A DNA stretch of 61,359 nt, taken from NCBI GenBank assembly GCA_937926975.1, contig CALBCJ010000024.1, positions 1-61,359 on the forward strand. The letters are read 5' to 3'. Both the position numbers and the translations under genes were made by a program. The notes beneath the pieces are model-generated. The model did no database searches. It saw nothing but the letters and a program-made list of their open reading frames with translations, and was not told where the DNA came from. This document shows, piece after piece, positions 46,552 through 53,808 of the stretch (positions are counted from its first letter, which is position 1; each line of letters starts with the position of its first letter). The stretch comes from an uncultured Propionibacteriaceae bacterium (GTDB taxonomy: Bacteria; Actinomycetota; Actinomycetes; Propionibacteriales; Propionibacteriaceae).

Positions 46552-47253
46552 TCAGCCGAAAATCCGCAGCAGTGCCCAGCCAAGCCCGAAGTCGAGCAGG
46601 CCCACCAGGGCGATCACGAAGAGCACGAAGACCAGGACCACGACGAAGTACGTCTGCATCTGGAGCCTTGTCGGCCAGACCACCTTGCGCAGCTCAGCGA
46701 CCGACTCTCGGACGAACTGGAACGGTGTGGTGCGCTTCTCGACGGTGACCTTGGCCCTGGACTCCTTGCGGGAAGGGGTCTTCACGCCACTCTTCTTGAC
46801 CGGGGCCTTGGTCGAGCGGACCTTGCGCACCGCCTTGGTCGACACCGCCGAGCGGGCCCCCTCCTCGGCCTCTTCGGCCTCCTCGGACTGCTCCGGGTCG
46901 TCCTCGGCCTCGCTGACCTGGTGGTCCTCCGGCTCGGCCGGCTCTTCGCCGGGCCGGTCCACCTCGGTCTCACCGGGCTCGTCCTCACCAGGCTCGTCGA
47001 AGATGTCCAGACCGCGTCCGTCCAGCTCGACCGGCTCATCGTCAGCCTCAGGGGTCGGATCCTCCGCGGCAGTCTCACCGGTCACCGGCTCGTCCTCCGC
47101 TGACCGGCCAGCGCCGTCGTCCACGGCATCCTCGCTGGCCTCCGGCGCTTCGGCAGCAGCGGGGATGTAGCCGTCGTCGGGAGCCAGCCCGTCCTCGGGC
47201 GCGGCAGAGGGCTCCGGCTCGGGATCCGAGACGGTGCGCTTGTGCTTCGCCAC
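46552..47253 (-). CDS. secE: SecE translocase subunit with long acidic N-terminal extension
   Basis: 233 residues. Only the last ~70 are SecE proper: the amphipathic helix ESVAELRKVVWPTRLQMQTY and one membrane segment (FVVVLVFVLFVIALVGLLDF). The first ~130 residues are rich in Glu, Asp, Ala and Pro, followed by a basic stretch (VRKVRSTKAPVKKSGVK). Start GTG 47253 is set by VAKHKRT homology-like beginning; the frame remains open into the tRNA gene upstream, which is not coding. Confidence 0.93.
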   Translation of the reverse strand: MAKHKRTVSDPEPEPSAAPEDGLAPDDGYIPAAAEAPEASEDAVDDGAGRSAEDEPVTGETAAEDPTPEADDEPVELDGRGLDIFDEPGEDEPGETEVDRPGEEPAEPEDHQVSEAEDDPEQSEEAEEAEEGARSAVSTKAVRKVRSTKAPVKKSGVKTPSRKESRAKVTVEKRTTPFQFVRESVAELRKVVWPTRLQMQTYFVVVLVFVLFVIALVGLLDFGLGWALLRIFG

Positions 47254-47336
47254 GTGTGTGTCCTTCTGTCGTTCGCCGCGCCGGAGCCGCGACGCAACGG
47301 TCAGGCGCGCTGCCGGCGATGAGCATGCTGGCTTCG

Positions 47337-47409
<73 letters not shown>

Positions 47410-47469
47410 CCGGTGGCTCGACCCTGGCAAGGGCACAACCAGACCTGGGAACGATCCACCGAGTCCCAG

Positions 47470-47499
47470 AGTCTACGTGTTTTCGTCGCGCCCGTCGAA
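47470..47499 (-). promoter_or_regulatory. Promoter of trpT-secE-nusG
   Basis: Minus strand TTCGAC (47494-47499), 18-nt spacer, TAGACT (47470-47475), 60 bp upstream of the tRNA and directly after the murB stop. Confidence 0.55.
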
Positions 47500-47505
47500 C
47501 CGGGT

Positions 47506-48582
47506 CTAGAGATCGCACCCCACCAAGACCGGCTCGGGGGCCAGGCGGACCCCAAACTGCGCCTGCACCCCGTCGCGCACCTCCCGCGCCAGAGCCAGGA
47601 GGTCAGCGGTGGTGGCGCCGCCGCGGTTGGTCAGAGCCAGGGTGTGCTTGCCGGAGACCCGGGCGGCTCCGGTTCCGTACCCCCGGTCAAAGCCGGCGTG
47701 CTGGATCAGCCAGGCTGCCGAGGTCTTCACCCTCCGGTCGGGCTGGGGGAAGCGCGGCGCCTCCGACGGCAGCCCGGCGGCACTGCGCTCGTCCAGCACC
47801 GGGTTCATGAAGAACGACCCCGTCGACCAGGTGTCGTGGTCGTCCGGGTCCAGCACCATCCCCTTGCCCCGCCGCAGCTCCAGAACCGCTTCGCGGACCT
47901 GGGCGGCGGGGGCCCGGTCGCCGGCCTGGACCCCGAGCCGGCGGGCCAGCTCCGCGTACCGGATGGGAGCCGCCTGCGTGCCCAGCGCCAGCTGGAAGCT
48001 GACGCTGAGGACGAGGTAGCGGCCGGGCTCGGCCTTGAACCGGCTGCTGCGATACTCAAAGCCGCAGTCGGCTGCGGCGAAGGTCCGGTACTGGCGCTCG
48101 TGGCGGTCCCAGGTCCGCACCGAGGCCACCGTCTGGGCGACCTCTGCGCCGTACGCCCCGACGTTCTGCACCGGGGTAGAGCCGGTCGCCCCGGGAATCC
48201 CGGACAGGGCCTCCAGACCTACCCACTCCTGGGTCACGCTGGTGGCCACCAGGTCGTCCCAGGGCTCCCCGGCAGCCACGGTCACGAAGGCCCCCGAGCA
48301 GGCGCTGGTGTCGGCGTCGACGCCGCGGGTCGCCACGACCACCACCAGGCCGTCGAAGCCAGCGTCCGACACCACGACGTTCGAACCGCCGCCCAGCACC
48401 AGGACCGGTTCTTTGGCGGCGTCGGCGTCGCTCACCGCGCCGACCAGCTCGTCGAGGCTCCGGGCCACCACCAGGCGCCGGGCTGGACCACCGGTCCGTA
48501 CCGTGGTGTAGTCGGCCAGCAGCAGCGATGGCGGGACGGAGGCCGCGAGCGGGCTGGGCTGCTGGTGGCTCAGACCGGTCAC
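47506..48582 (-). CDS. murB: UDP-N-acetylenolpyruvoylglucosamine reductase
   Basis: FAD-dependent reduction giving UDP-MurNAc in peptidoglycan synthesis. 358 residues. The FAD-binding signatures TTVRTGGPA and GGGSNVVVSDAGFDGLVV, then NVGAYGAE and YRSSRFK, and GSFFMNPV carrying the catalytic serine, are present. The start is GTG 48582, overlapping the hadB stop (GTGA), so the two are coupled; the frame is open far upstream. Confidence 0.96.
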   Translation of the reverse strand: MTGLSHQQPSPLAASVPPSLLLADYTTVRTGGPARRLVVARSLDELVGAVSDADAAKEPVLVLGGGSNVVVSDAGFDGLVVVVATRGVDADTSACSGAFVTVAAGEPWDDLVATSVTQEWVGLEALSGIPGATGSTPVQNVGAYGAEVAQTVASVRTWDRHERQYRTFAAADCGFEYRSSRFKAEPGRYLVLSVSFQLALGTQAAPIRYAELARRLGVQAGDRAPAAQVREAVLELRRGKGMVLDPDDHDTWSTGSFFMNPVLDERSAAGLPSEAPRFPQPDRRVKTSAAWLIQHAGFDRGYGTGAARVSGKHTLALTNRGGATTADLLALAREVRDGVQAQFGVRLAPEPVLVGCDL

Positions 48583-48977
48583 CGGGCCACCTCCACGACG
48601 GCCTGGCCGAGCACCTTCTCCCCGTTGCAGGTGGCGTCGATACTCACCGTCACCGAGTCCTCGCCGACCGCTGTCACCTGCCCGGTCAGGTGCAGCTCGG
48701 CACCCAGCCCGTCGTCGGGCACGACGACCGGCTTGGTGAACCGGGCCGAGTAGCGACGCACCGCTGCCGGACCGGCCCAGGCGGTGACCACCCGCAGCGC
48801 CAGCCCCATGGTGAGCATCCCGTGGGCGAGCACCCCGGGCAGGCCCAGCTGGGCCGCCGCCCAGGCGCTGTGGTGAATGGGGTTGAAGTCGCCCGAGGCA
48901 CCGGCGTACCGCACCAGGTCGGTCCGGGTCACCCGTACGGTGAGCGGGGCCAGCTGCTGGCCCACCTCGGCCCTCAT
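48579..48977 (-). CDS. MaoC-like (R)-specific enoyl hydratase subunit, HadB-like
   Basis: 132-residue hot-dog fold protein with the hydratase 2 motif YAGASGDFNPIHHS (Asp and His catalytic). In mycobacteria HadB pairs with HadA as the beta-hydroxyacyl-ACP dehydratase of FAS-II; here the same neighbour order is kept, but a mycolate role cannot be assumed. It overlaps both neighbours by 4 bp. Confidence 0.88.
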   Translation of the reverse strand: MRAEVGQQLAPLTVRVTRTDLVRYAGASGDFNPIHHSAWAAAQLGLPGVLAHGMLTMGLALRVVTAWAGPAAVRRYSARFTKPVVVPDDGLGAELHLTGQVTAVGEDSVTVSIDATCNGEKVLGQAVVEVAR

Positions 48978-49393
48978 GCCGCCCTCGTGTGAACCAGGGT
49001 GGAGGCAGCATCACAGACCGGCTCCCCGTCCACACTCTGGACACGCACCGTGACCCCGACCAGCTCGACCGCGCCCCGGACCCGGACCTGGTCGATGGCC
49101 AGGACCCCGACCACCTGGTCACCAGCCCGCAGCGGCCGGTGCCAGACGAAGCTCTGGCTACCGTGGACCACCCGGTGCAGCGCCAGGTCGAGGTCGGGGT
49201 CCCCGAAGAGGGCCTCCCAGGCCTGAGCCGCCACCACCATGGCGAAGGTCGGCGGAGCCACCGGCTCCGGCCCCTGGTACTCCAGGGCCGGGTCCTGCAG
49301 GGCAGTAGCAAAGTCGTGGACCGTGGCGGCACTCACCCGGTAGACCGGGGTCGCCGGGTAGGTACGCCCGACATGGGCGGCGCTGATAGGCAT
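48974..49393 (-). CDS. MaoC-like N-terminal hydratase subunit, HadA-like
   Basis: 139 residues from ATG 49393. Hot-dog fold sequence (PPTFAMVVAAQAWEALFGDP, then LHRVVHGSQSFVWHRPLRAG) without the full catalytic motif, as expected of the structural partner of HadB. TACGGT (49400-49405) ends 6 nt before the ATG, suggesting a leaderless start; the frame extends 11 codons further. Confidence 0.85.
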   Translation of the reverse strand: MPISAAHVGRTYPATPVYRVSAATVHDFATALQDPALEYQGPEPVAPPTFAMVVAAQAWEALFGDPDLDLALHRVVHGSQSFVWHRPLRAGDQVVGVLAIDQVRVRGAVELVGVTVRVQSVDGEPVCDAASTLVHTRAA

Positions 49394-49446
49394 TGCCCCA
49401 CCGTAGCGGCGCCCGACAGCCGTCATTGGCAGTTACGCTTCGTGAC

Positions 49447-51054
49447 ATGTCGTCGACACAAGGGACGGGTCCGTCCGGGGCAGAGCCGCGCCCTGCCCCG
49501 GCGACCCCACTGTGGCCCGGTAGCGTTCCGGCTAGGCCGGGGGCACCGGGCGACCCCGACCACCTAGCCGCCGCCCGCTGCGACGACCCGGTACCGGCCA
49601 GTCCTCCCGAACCAGGCGCTGACAAGGGATGGCCCGCCACCGGCTCCGCCGCGGACCGCTCGGGCTGGCCCCTCACCGGCCCCACCCCTACTCACCCGGG
49701 CTGGCCGGTCACCGGCTCCACACCCACCCGAGCCGACTGGCCCACCACAGGCCCTACCCCCACCCGAGCCGACTGGCCCACCACAAGCCCCACACCCATC
49801 CGGAGCAGCTCGCCTGCCACGCCGGCCCGTCCCGACGAGCCGGTCACCGATCCCGCCCCCGACACCTCGGACTGGCTGATCACTGACGACTCGACCGGGA
49901 CGGCTGCCGACGACGCGCCTGCACCCCCCCGCAGCCGCCCAGCGGCGGTGAGCCCGGGCGGGAGCGACGCGGCGGACCTGAGCCACCCGCTGCCGGCCAG
50001 CGGTGACCCATGGCCGGCGCCGCCGCGGGCGGCGCTGGACCTGGACCAGATCAACCTGCCGAGCTTCGCCCCGTTCGCCACCGGCCTGGCTCTGGCGCTG
50101 ACGATCGTGCTGCTGGGGGTCGGGGCGGCGCTGAACATCAACCGGTTCGGGGTCAACCTGGCCGCCCTGGGCGGCAAGGGCCCAGCCTCCTCCGGAGCGG
50201 TCGTGAGGGCGTACCTCGAAGCCGTCGGCGCCGCCGACGCCGCCAGGGCCCGCTCCTTCCTCGACTCGCAACCAGCCAACGACCTGCTGCTCAACGACGG
50301 TGTGCTCCAGCTCTCCGCCGACCAGGGCCGTCTCACCGTCACCTCAGTCAGCGCTCCCGTCGCGGGTCTCGACGGCGGCGAGCGGGTCGAGGCCAGCTAC
50401 CGGGTCGGTGACACTCCGATCACCTCGACCTTCCGTCTCAACTACCGCAACGGCAGCTGGCGGCTGAGCGAGGACCCGGGCACTCTGGGCGTGGCCTCGC
50501 TGCGCCCCGCCGGCGCTAAGCTGATCGTGAACGGGATGGAGGTCCCCCCTGGCGTCGACAGCCTGGCGGCCTTCCCCGGCCGGTACCGGATCTACACCAC
50601 CAACCCGTACCTGACCTTCGAGGGCGGTGAGCCGGTGCTGCTGGTCCGCGGGCCTAGCGCCGCGCCGCTGGTGGGGGCGATCCGGCTTGTGGTCACCGAG
50701 GACGGCATCGCGCAGGCTCGACGACTGACTCAGGAGGCCATCGCCCGCTGTGTGCAGCAGCACGAGCTGGCGCCGGCCGGCTGCCCGCAGAGCATCCAGG
50801 CCAACCCCGACCAGCCAGTGGTCCCGGAGACCATCCGGTGGGCCCTGGAGCCCAGCAACCCTCCCTCACTCACGGTCCGCCCGGTCCCCCGCTCCTCCCT
50901 GGTCGAGGTGGTCCACACCGGGAAGTGGTCGATCTCGACCCAGGTGATGTCGGGCGGCCAGCAGCTGCCGGTCACCTCGGAGCCCCAAGAGATCACCCGG
51001 ACCTGGGTGGTCGACCTGACTCGCAAACCCCTCGAGGCCCAGCTCAGCTCCTGA
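49447..51054 (+). CDS. Membrane protein with Pro-rich 12-residue repeats and extracytoplasmic domain
   Basis: 535 residues, family not recognised. The first ~207 residues are cytoplasmic-type, rich in Pro, Thr, Asp and Gly, with about five tandem 12-residue repeats (WPxTGxTPTRAD type). One membrane segment (about 208-231, FAPFATGLALALTIVLLGVG) follows, then a ~300-residue outer part. The segment GAVVRAYLEAVGAADAARAR with LNYRNGSWRLSEDPG resembles NTF2-like folds. Start ATG 49447 lies 7 nt after TACGCT (49434-49439), likely leaderless. It is divergent from hadA. Confidence 0.75.
   Translation: MSSTQGTGPSGAEPRPAPATPLWPGSVPARPGAPGDPDHLAAARCDDPVPASPPEPGADKGWPATGSAADRSGWPLTGPTPTHPGWPVTGSTPTRADWPTTGPTPTRADWPTTSPTPIRSSSPATPARPDEPVTDPAPDTSDWLITDDSTGTAADDAPAPPRSRPAAVSPGGSDAADLSHPLPASGDPWPAPPRAALDLDQINLPSFAPFATGLALALTIVLLGVGAALNINRFGVNLAALGGKGPASSGAVVRAYLEAVGAADAARARSFLDSQPANDLLLNDGVLQLSADQGRLTVTSVSAPVAGLDGGERVEASYRVGDTPITSTFRLNYRNGSWRLSEDPGTLGVASLRPAGAKLIVNGMEVPPGVDSLAAFPGRYRIYTTNPYLTFEGGEPVLLVRGPSAAPLVGAIRLVVTEDGIAQARRLTQEAIARCVQQHELAPAGCPQSIQANPDQPVVPETIRWALEPSNPPSLTVRPVPRSSLVEVVHTGKWSISTQVMSGGQQLPVTSEPQEITRTWVVDLTRKPLEAQLSS
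49630..49809 (+). repeat. 36-bp tandem coding repeats, five units
   Basis: Five 12-codon units starting at each WP pair. Units 3 and 4 are the most alike (WPVTGSTPTRAD, WPTTGPTPTRAD); the first (WPATGSAADRSG) and last (WPTTSPTPIRSS) are degenerate. Confidence 0.8.
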
Positions 51055-51262
51055 TCGGCGCCCGGTCACGGCGGTGCGCTGCCACCTGCAGTCGTCTGCG
51101 AGCCCGGCCACCCACCGACCGATCAGCCGCGGCCACTGTCGAGACACAGGCCTCGGCCTCGCGCCAGGCAGTGCAGTGAGCGCGGGGGCAGTGAGCGCGG
51201 GCACGACAAAGACCGGGCCGCCAGAGGCGGGCCCGGTCCTGACCGTCAGCCGAGCGCGGGAC
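51055..51262. other. Convergent intergenic region with terminator
   Basis: Contains the rpmG terminator (51211-51238) and a short direct repeat of AGTGAGCGCGGG (two copies about 15 bp apart near 51175-51203). No gene is seen. Confidence 0.5.
51211..51238. terminator. Terminator between rpmG and the repeat protein
   Basis: Stem GACCGGGCC-GCC / GGC-G-GGCCCGGTC (one bulge) with loop AGA. On the minus strand it is followed by TTTGT, so it best serves rpmG, but it can also end the convergent plus-strand gene. Confidence 0.75.
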
Positions 51263-51433
51263 TCAGCGGGTCTCGCGGTGCGCGACGTGGGTCGAGCAGC
51301 GCGGGCAGTACTTCTTGAGCTCCAGGCGGTCGGGGTCGTTGCGCCGGTTCTTCTTGGTGATGTAGTTGCGCTCCTTGCAGGTGGTGCACGCGAGCGTGAT
51401 CTTCGGCCGGATGTCAGCCGCCTTCTTGGCCAT
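51263..51433 (-). CDS. rpmG: 50S ribosomal protein L33, zinc-binding form
   Basis: 56 residues. MAKKAADIRPKITLACTTCK, then ERNYITKKNRRNDPDRLELK and KKYCPRCSTH: two CxxC pairs mark the zinc-dependent form. In other actinobacteria rpmG precedes hadA; here it is separated from it by the repeat protein gene. It follows the tRNA-Met gene after 36 bp and may be cotranscribed with it. Confidence 0.96.
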   Translation of the reverse strand: MAKKAADIRPKITLACTTCKERNYITKKNRRNDPDRLELKKYCPRCSTHVAHRETR

Positions 51434-51469
51434 CCTGGTCGCCCTTCGTCTCGATGTCTCTCGGCTCGG

Positions 51470-51542
51470 TAGCGGGAACGGGACTTGAACCCGTGACCTA
51501 GCGATTATGAGCCGCTCGCTCTACCGACTGAGCTATCCCGCC
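51470..51542 (-). tRNA. tRNA-Met (anticodon CAT, elongator-type)
   Basis: 73 nt. Acceptor GGCGGGA/TCCCGCT with a G-U first pair, D arm GCTC/GAGC, anticodon loop CTCATAA, T arm ACGGG-TTCAAGT-CCCGT. It lacks three G-C pairs in the anticodon stem (AGCGG/TCGCT), so elongator rather than initiator. CCA not encoded. Confidence 0.95.
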
Positions 51543-51550
51543 TTGCCCCT

Positions 51551-51584
51551 TCAGGCCCGGGCCTCACCGGAAGCCCGGGCCTGA
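51551..51584. terminator. Hairpin between tRNA-Thr and tRNA-Met
   Basis: Perfect 12-bp stem TCAGGCCCGGGC / GCCCGGGCCTGA with a 10-nt loop, between two tRNA genes on the same strand. It may terminate tRNA-Thr transcripts or guide processing. Confidence 0.6.
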
Positions 51585-51596
51585 GGGTTTCGTCGG

Positions 51597-51669
51597 AGCC
51601 CCCATGCGGAATCGAACCGCAGACCTTCTCCTTACCATGGAGACGCTCTGCCGACTGAGCTATAGGGGC
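51597..51669 (-). tRNA. tRNA-Thr (anticodon GGT)
   Basis: 73 nt. Acceptor GCCCCTA/TGGGGGC, D arm GCTC/GAGC, anticodon stem TCTCC/GGAGA with loop ATGGTAA, T arm TGCGG-TTCGATT-CCGCA. A TATGGT hexamer (51683-51688) just upstream may be its -10 box. Confidence 0.95.
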
Positions 51670-51760
51670 CAGCCGCCGGACAACCATACATGACGAGCAG
51701 CCCGGTGCGCGACTTAGCCGGCCCAGGCCCATCACCTGGCGGGACCGGCGCCCGGGCTGC

Positions 51761-51766
51761 TATGGT
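51761..51766 (+). promoter_or_regulatory. Possible -10 box of tRNA-Tyr
   Basis: TATGGT 31 bp upstream of the tRNA; the same hexamer precedes the divergent tRNA-Thr. No clear -35 is seen. Confidence 0.4.
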
Positions 51767-51797
51767 TCTGGGGCGCCTCCGCAAGGGGGATCGCAAC

Positions 51798-51879
51798 GGC
51801 AGGTTGCCCGAGTGGCCAAAGGGAGCGGTCTGTAAAACCGTCGGCACAGCCTACGTAGGTTCGAACCCTACACCTGCCA
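51798..51879 (+). tRNA. tRNA-Tyr (anticodon GTA)
   Basis: 82 nt type II tRNA with the long variable arm. Acceptor GGCAGGT/ACCTGCC, anticodon loop CTGTAAA, T arm GTAGG-TTCGAAC-CCTAC. The next three bases are CCA, so the tail may be encoded (to 51882). Confidence 0.95.
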
Positions 51880-51886
51880 CCACGAC

Positions 51887-51911
51887 GACCCCGGGGCCTG
51901 GCCTCGGGGTC
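51887..51911 (+). terminator. tRNA-Tyr terminator
   Basis: Nearly perfect inverted repeat GACCCCGGGGCC / GGCCTCGGGGTC (one mismatch), starting 5 bp after the encoded CCA. Confidence 0.65.
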
Positions 51912-51949
51912 TGCTGCGCTCAGCCCGGCCACGTGGCGGCGGGTACCAC

Positions 51950-51977
51950 CGCCCTGAGCCACTCGCCCTGAGCCACT
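51950..51977 (+). repeat. Tandem 14-bp direct repeat upstream of deoD
   Basis: CGCCCTGAGCCACT twice, exact and adjacent, running straight into TAGGGT (51977-51982), a possible -10 box for deoD. The spacing suggests tandem regulator sites over the -35 region. Confidence 0.6.
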
Positions 51978-52015
51978 AGGGTGGTCGCCGAACCGACGAC
52001 CGACAGGAGCCCGCC

Positions 52016-52729
52016 ATGGCCACGCCCCACATCAGCGCCGAACCCGGCCAGATCGCCCCCCTCGTCCTGATGCCCGGAGACCCGAGGCGGGCCGAGAAGA
52101 TCGCCTCCGACTTCCTCGACGACGCCCAGCTGGTCTCCGATGTCCGTGGGATCGGCTGCTTCACCGGTACCTACGAGGGCACGCCGATGTCGGTCATGGC
52201 TTCCGGGATGGGGCTGCCGTCCCTGTCGATCTACGCCACCGAGCTGTACCGCTTCTACGGCGTGAAGCGGATCTGCCGGGTGGGCACCTGCGGCGCCCTG
52301 CCAGACTCGGTCCAGGTCCGCGACGTGGTCATCGCCTCGGCCGCGCACACCAACTCCTCCGTCCCGTCCCTGCTGGTCGAGCAGGCCACGGTCTCGCTGG
52401 CTCCCAGCCCGCACCTGCTGCGGGCCGCGATGAGGGCCGCCGACCAGCTGGTGGGGGTCACCACCCACGTCGGCCCGGTCTTCGCCAGCGACCACTTCTA
52501 CCGCGGCAACCCCCAGACGGTCTCCCAGCTCGAGGCGCTGGGCACCCTGGCCGTGGAGATGGAGGCCGCCGGCCTGTACGCCACCGCCATGGTCGAGAAG
52601 GCCGAGGCCCTGGTCGTGCTGACCGTCTCCGACCACCTCAAGAACGGCGCCGGCGACCTCACCAGCGAGGAGCGCGAGAGCTGCTACCGGGCCATGGTCC
52701 AGGTGGCCGCGAGCGCGCTGCGGTCGTAG
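52016..52729 (+). CDS. deoD: Purine nucleoside phosphorylase, DeoD type
   Basis: Phosphorolysis of purine (deoxy)nucleosides to base and (deoxy)ribose 1-phosphate. 237 residues, the hexameric DeoD length, unlike the ~270-residue trimeric PNP. MPGDPRRAEKIA (phosphate site), SGMGLPSLSIYATEL, EMEAAGLY and VSDHLKNG (the aspartate that favours 6-oxo and 6-amino purines) are present. AGGAG precedes the ATG. First gene of the plus-strand nucleoside locus. Confidence 0.93.
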   Translation: MATPHISAEPGQIAPLVLMPGDPRRAEKIASDFLDDAQLVSDVRGIGCFTGTYEGTPMSVMASGMGLPSLSIYATELYRFYGVKRICRVGTCGALPDSVQVRDVVIASAAHTNSSVPSLLVEQATVSLAPSPHLLRAAMRAADQLVGVTTHVGPVFASDHFYRGNPQTVSQLEALGTLAVEMEAAGLYATAMVEKAEALVVLTVSDHLKNGAGDLTSEERESCYRAMVQVAASALRS

Positions 52730-52761
52730 GTCACAGTCGGGTTGCGGCACGCCCGGCCCGC

Positions 52762-52790
52762 TTGACACTGGCGAGGCCCGTCGCTTGGAT
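52762..52790 (+). promoter_or_regulatory. Promoter of the ribokinase-transporter operon
   Basis: TTGACA (52762-52767), 17-nt spacer, TTGGAT (52785-52790). The -35 is perfect, the -10 poor, which often means activator dependence. The ATG follows 47 bp later. Confidence 0.55.
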
Positions 52791-52837
52791 CAGGCACGGC
52801 CGGGCGAAGCTGTGCCCGCCGGTGAAATGGGGGTCCG

Positions 52838-53797
52838 ATGGCTACGTCGCCAGGCCGGGTCACGGTGGTCGGGAGCGCCAACCTCGACCTCGTGACGACG
52901 TGCCAGAGCCTTCCTCGCCCGGGCGAGACACTGCTCGCCACCTCGTACCGCGAAGGCCCCGGCGGCAAGGGCAGTAACCAGGCCCATGCCGCCGCCCGGA
53001 TGGGAGCCGCGGTCAGCTTCGTCGGCCTGCGAGGCCCGGACCCGGCCGGGCAGGTCCTCGCCGACGCGCTGGCCGCCGAGGGGGTCGACACCTCCGGGTT
53101 CACGATCACCGACGGCCCCACCGGACGAGCCCTGGTGATGGTGGACGCGGCCGCCGAGAACTCGATCATCGTCGTCCAGGGCACCAACGCCCTGCTCACC
53201 ACCGAGCACGTCCGGTCGGCGCCGACGGTCGCTGACGCCGACGTCGTGGTCTGCCAGATGGAGGTGCCGCTGGAGGCCGTCCAGGCCGCCAGCGAGGTCT
53301 GCACCGGGATCTTCGTGCTCAACCCGGCCCCGGCCCAGCCGCTGCCGCCGGCGCTGCTCGCCGCCACCGACGTCCTGGTCGTCAACGAGACCGAGTACCA
53401 GACCGTGCTCGGCGCTGCGCTGCCGGACGACCTGACCGAGATCGCCGCTGCCGCTGCCCGGCCGCAGAGTCCGGGAACCATCGTGGCCACCCTGGGCGGC
53501 CGCGGGGCGGCGGTCTGCCACCAGGGCGTGGTGACGGTCCTGGCCGCACCGGCGGTCGAGGTGGTCGACACCACCGGCGCCGGGGACACCTTCGTCGGGG
53601 TCCTGGCGGCCGAGCTGGCAGCCGGCTCCGACGTGGTCACTGCTGCCCGTACGGCCGTCGTGGCGGCCTCGTTGTCGACCCGCCGGCTGGGCGCCACCGC
53701 CGCCATGCCGCGCCGCGACGAGGTGCTCGCCGCGACCCTCAAGACGCCCGGGGACGCTCCCGGCGACCAGCAGGCCGCAGCAACGGCCCAGGCATGA
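52838..53797 (+). CDS. Ribokinase-family (PfkB) sugar kinase
   Basis: 319 residues. The N-terminal VVGSANLDLV, the GGKGSNQAHAAARMG ribose-binding motif and the C-terminal DTTGAGDTFVGV (catalytic base, anion hole) are typical of ribokinase. In this locus it would convert ribose released by the nucleoside hydrolases to ribose 5-phosphate. A nucleoside kinase of the same superfamily is an alternative. Its stop lies 11 bp before the next start. Confidence 0.9.
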   Translation: MATSPGRVTVVGSANLDLVTTCQSLPRPGETLLATSYREGPGGKGSNQAHAAARMGAAVSFVGLRGPDPAGQVLADALAAEGVDTSGFTITDGPTGRALVMVDAAAENSIIVVQGTNALLTTEHVRSAPTVADADVVVCQMEVPLEAVQAASEVCTGIFVLNPAPAQPLPPALLAATDVLVVNETEYQTVLGAALPDDLTEIAAAAARPQSPGTIVATLGGRGAAVCHQGVVTVLAAPAVEVVDTTGAGDTFVGVLAAELAAGSDVVTAARTAVVAASLSTRRLGATAAMPRRDEVLAATLKTPGDAPGDQQAAATAQA

Positions 53798-53808
53798 CAA
53801 GGAGAACC

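Noticed and set aside
53794..53808. Earlier ATG for the BMP lipoprotein
   Set aside because: It overlaps the kinase stop and lacks a ribosome-binding site, while AAGGAG is correctly placed for ATG 53809.
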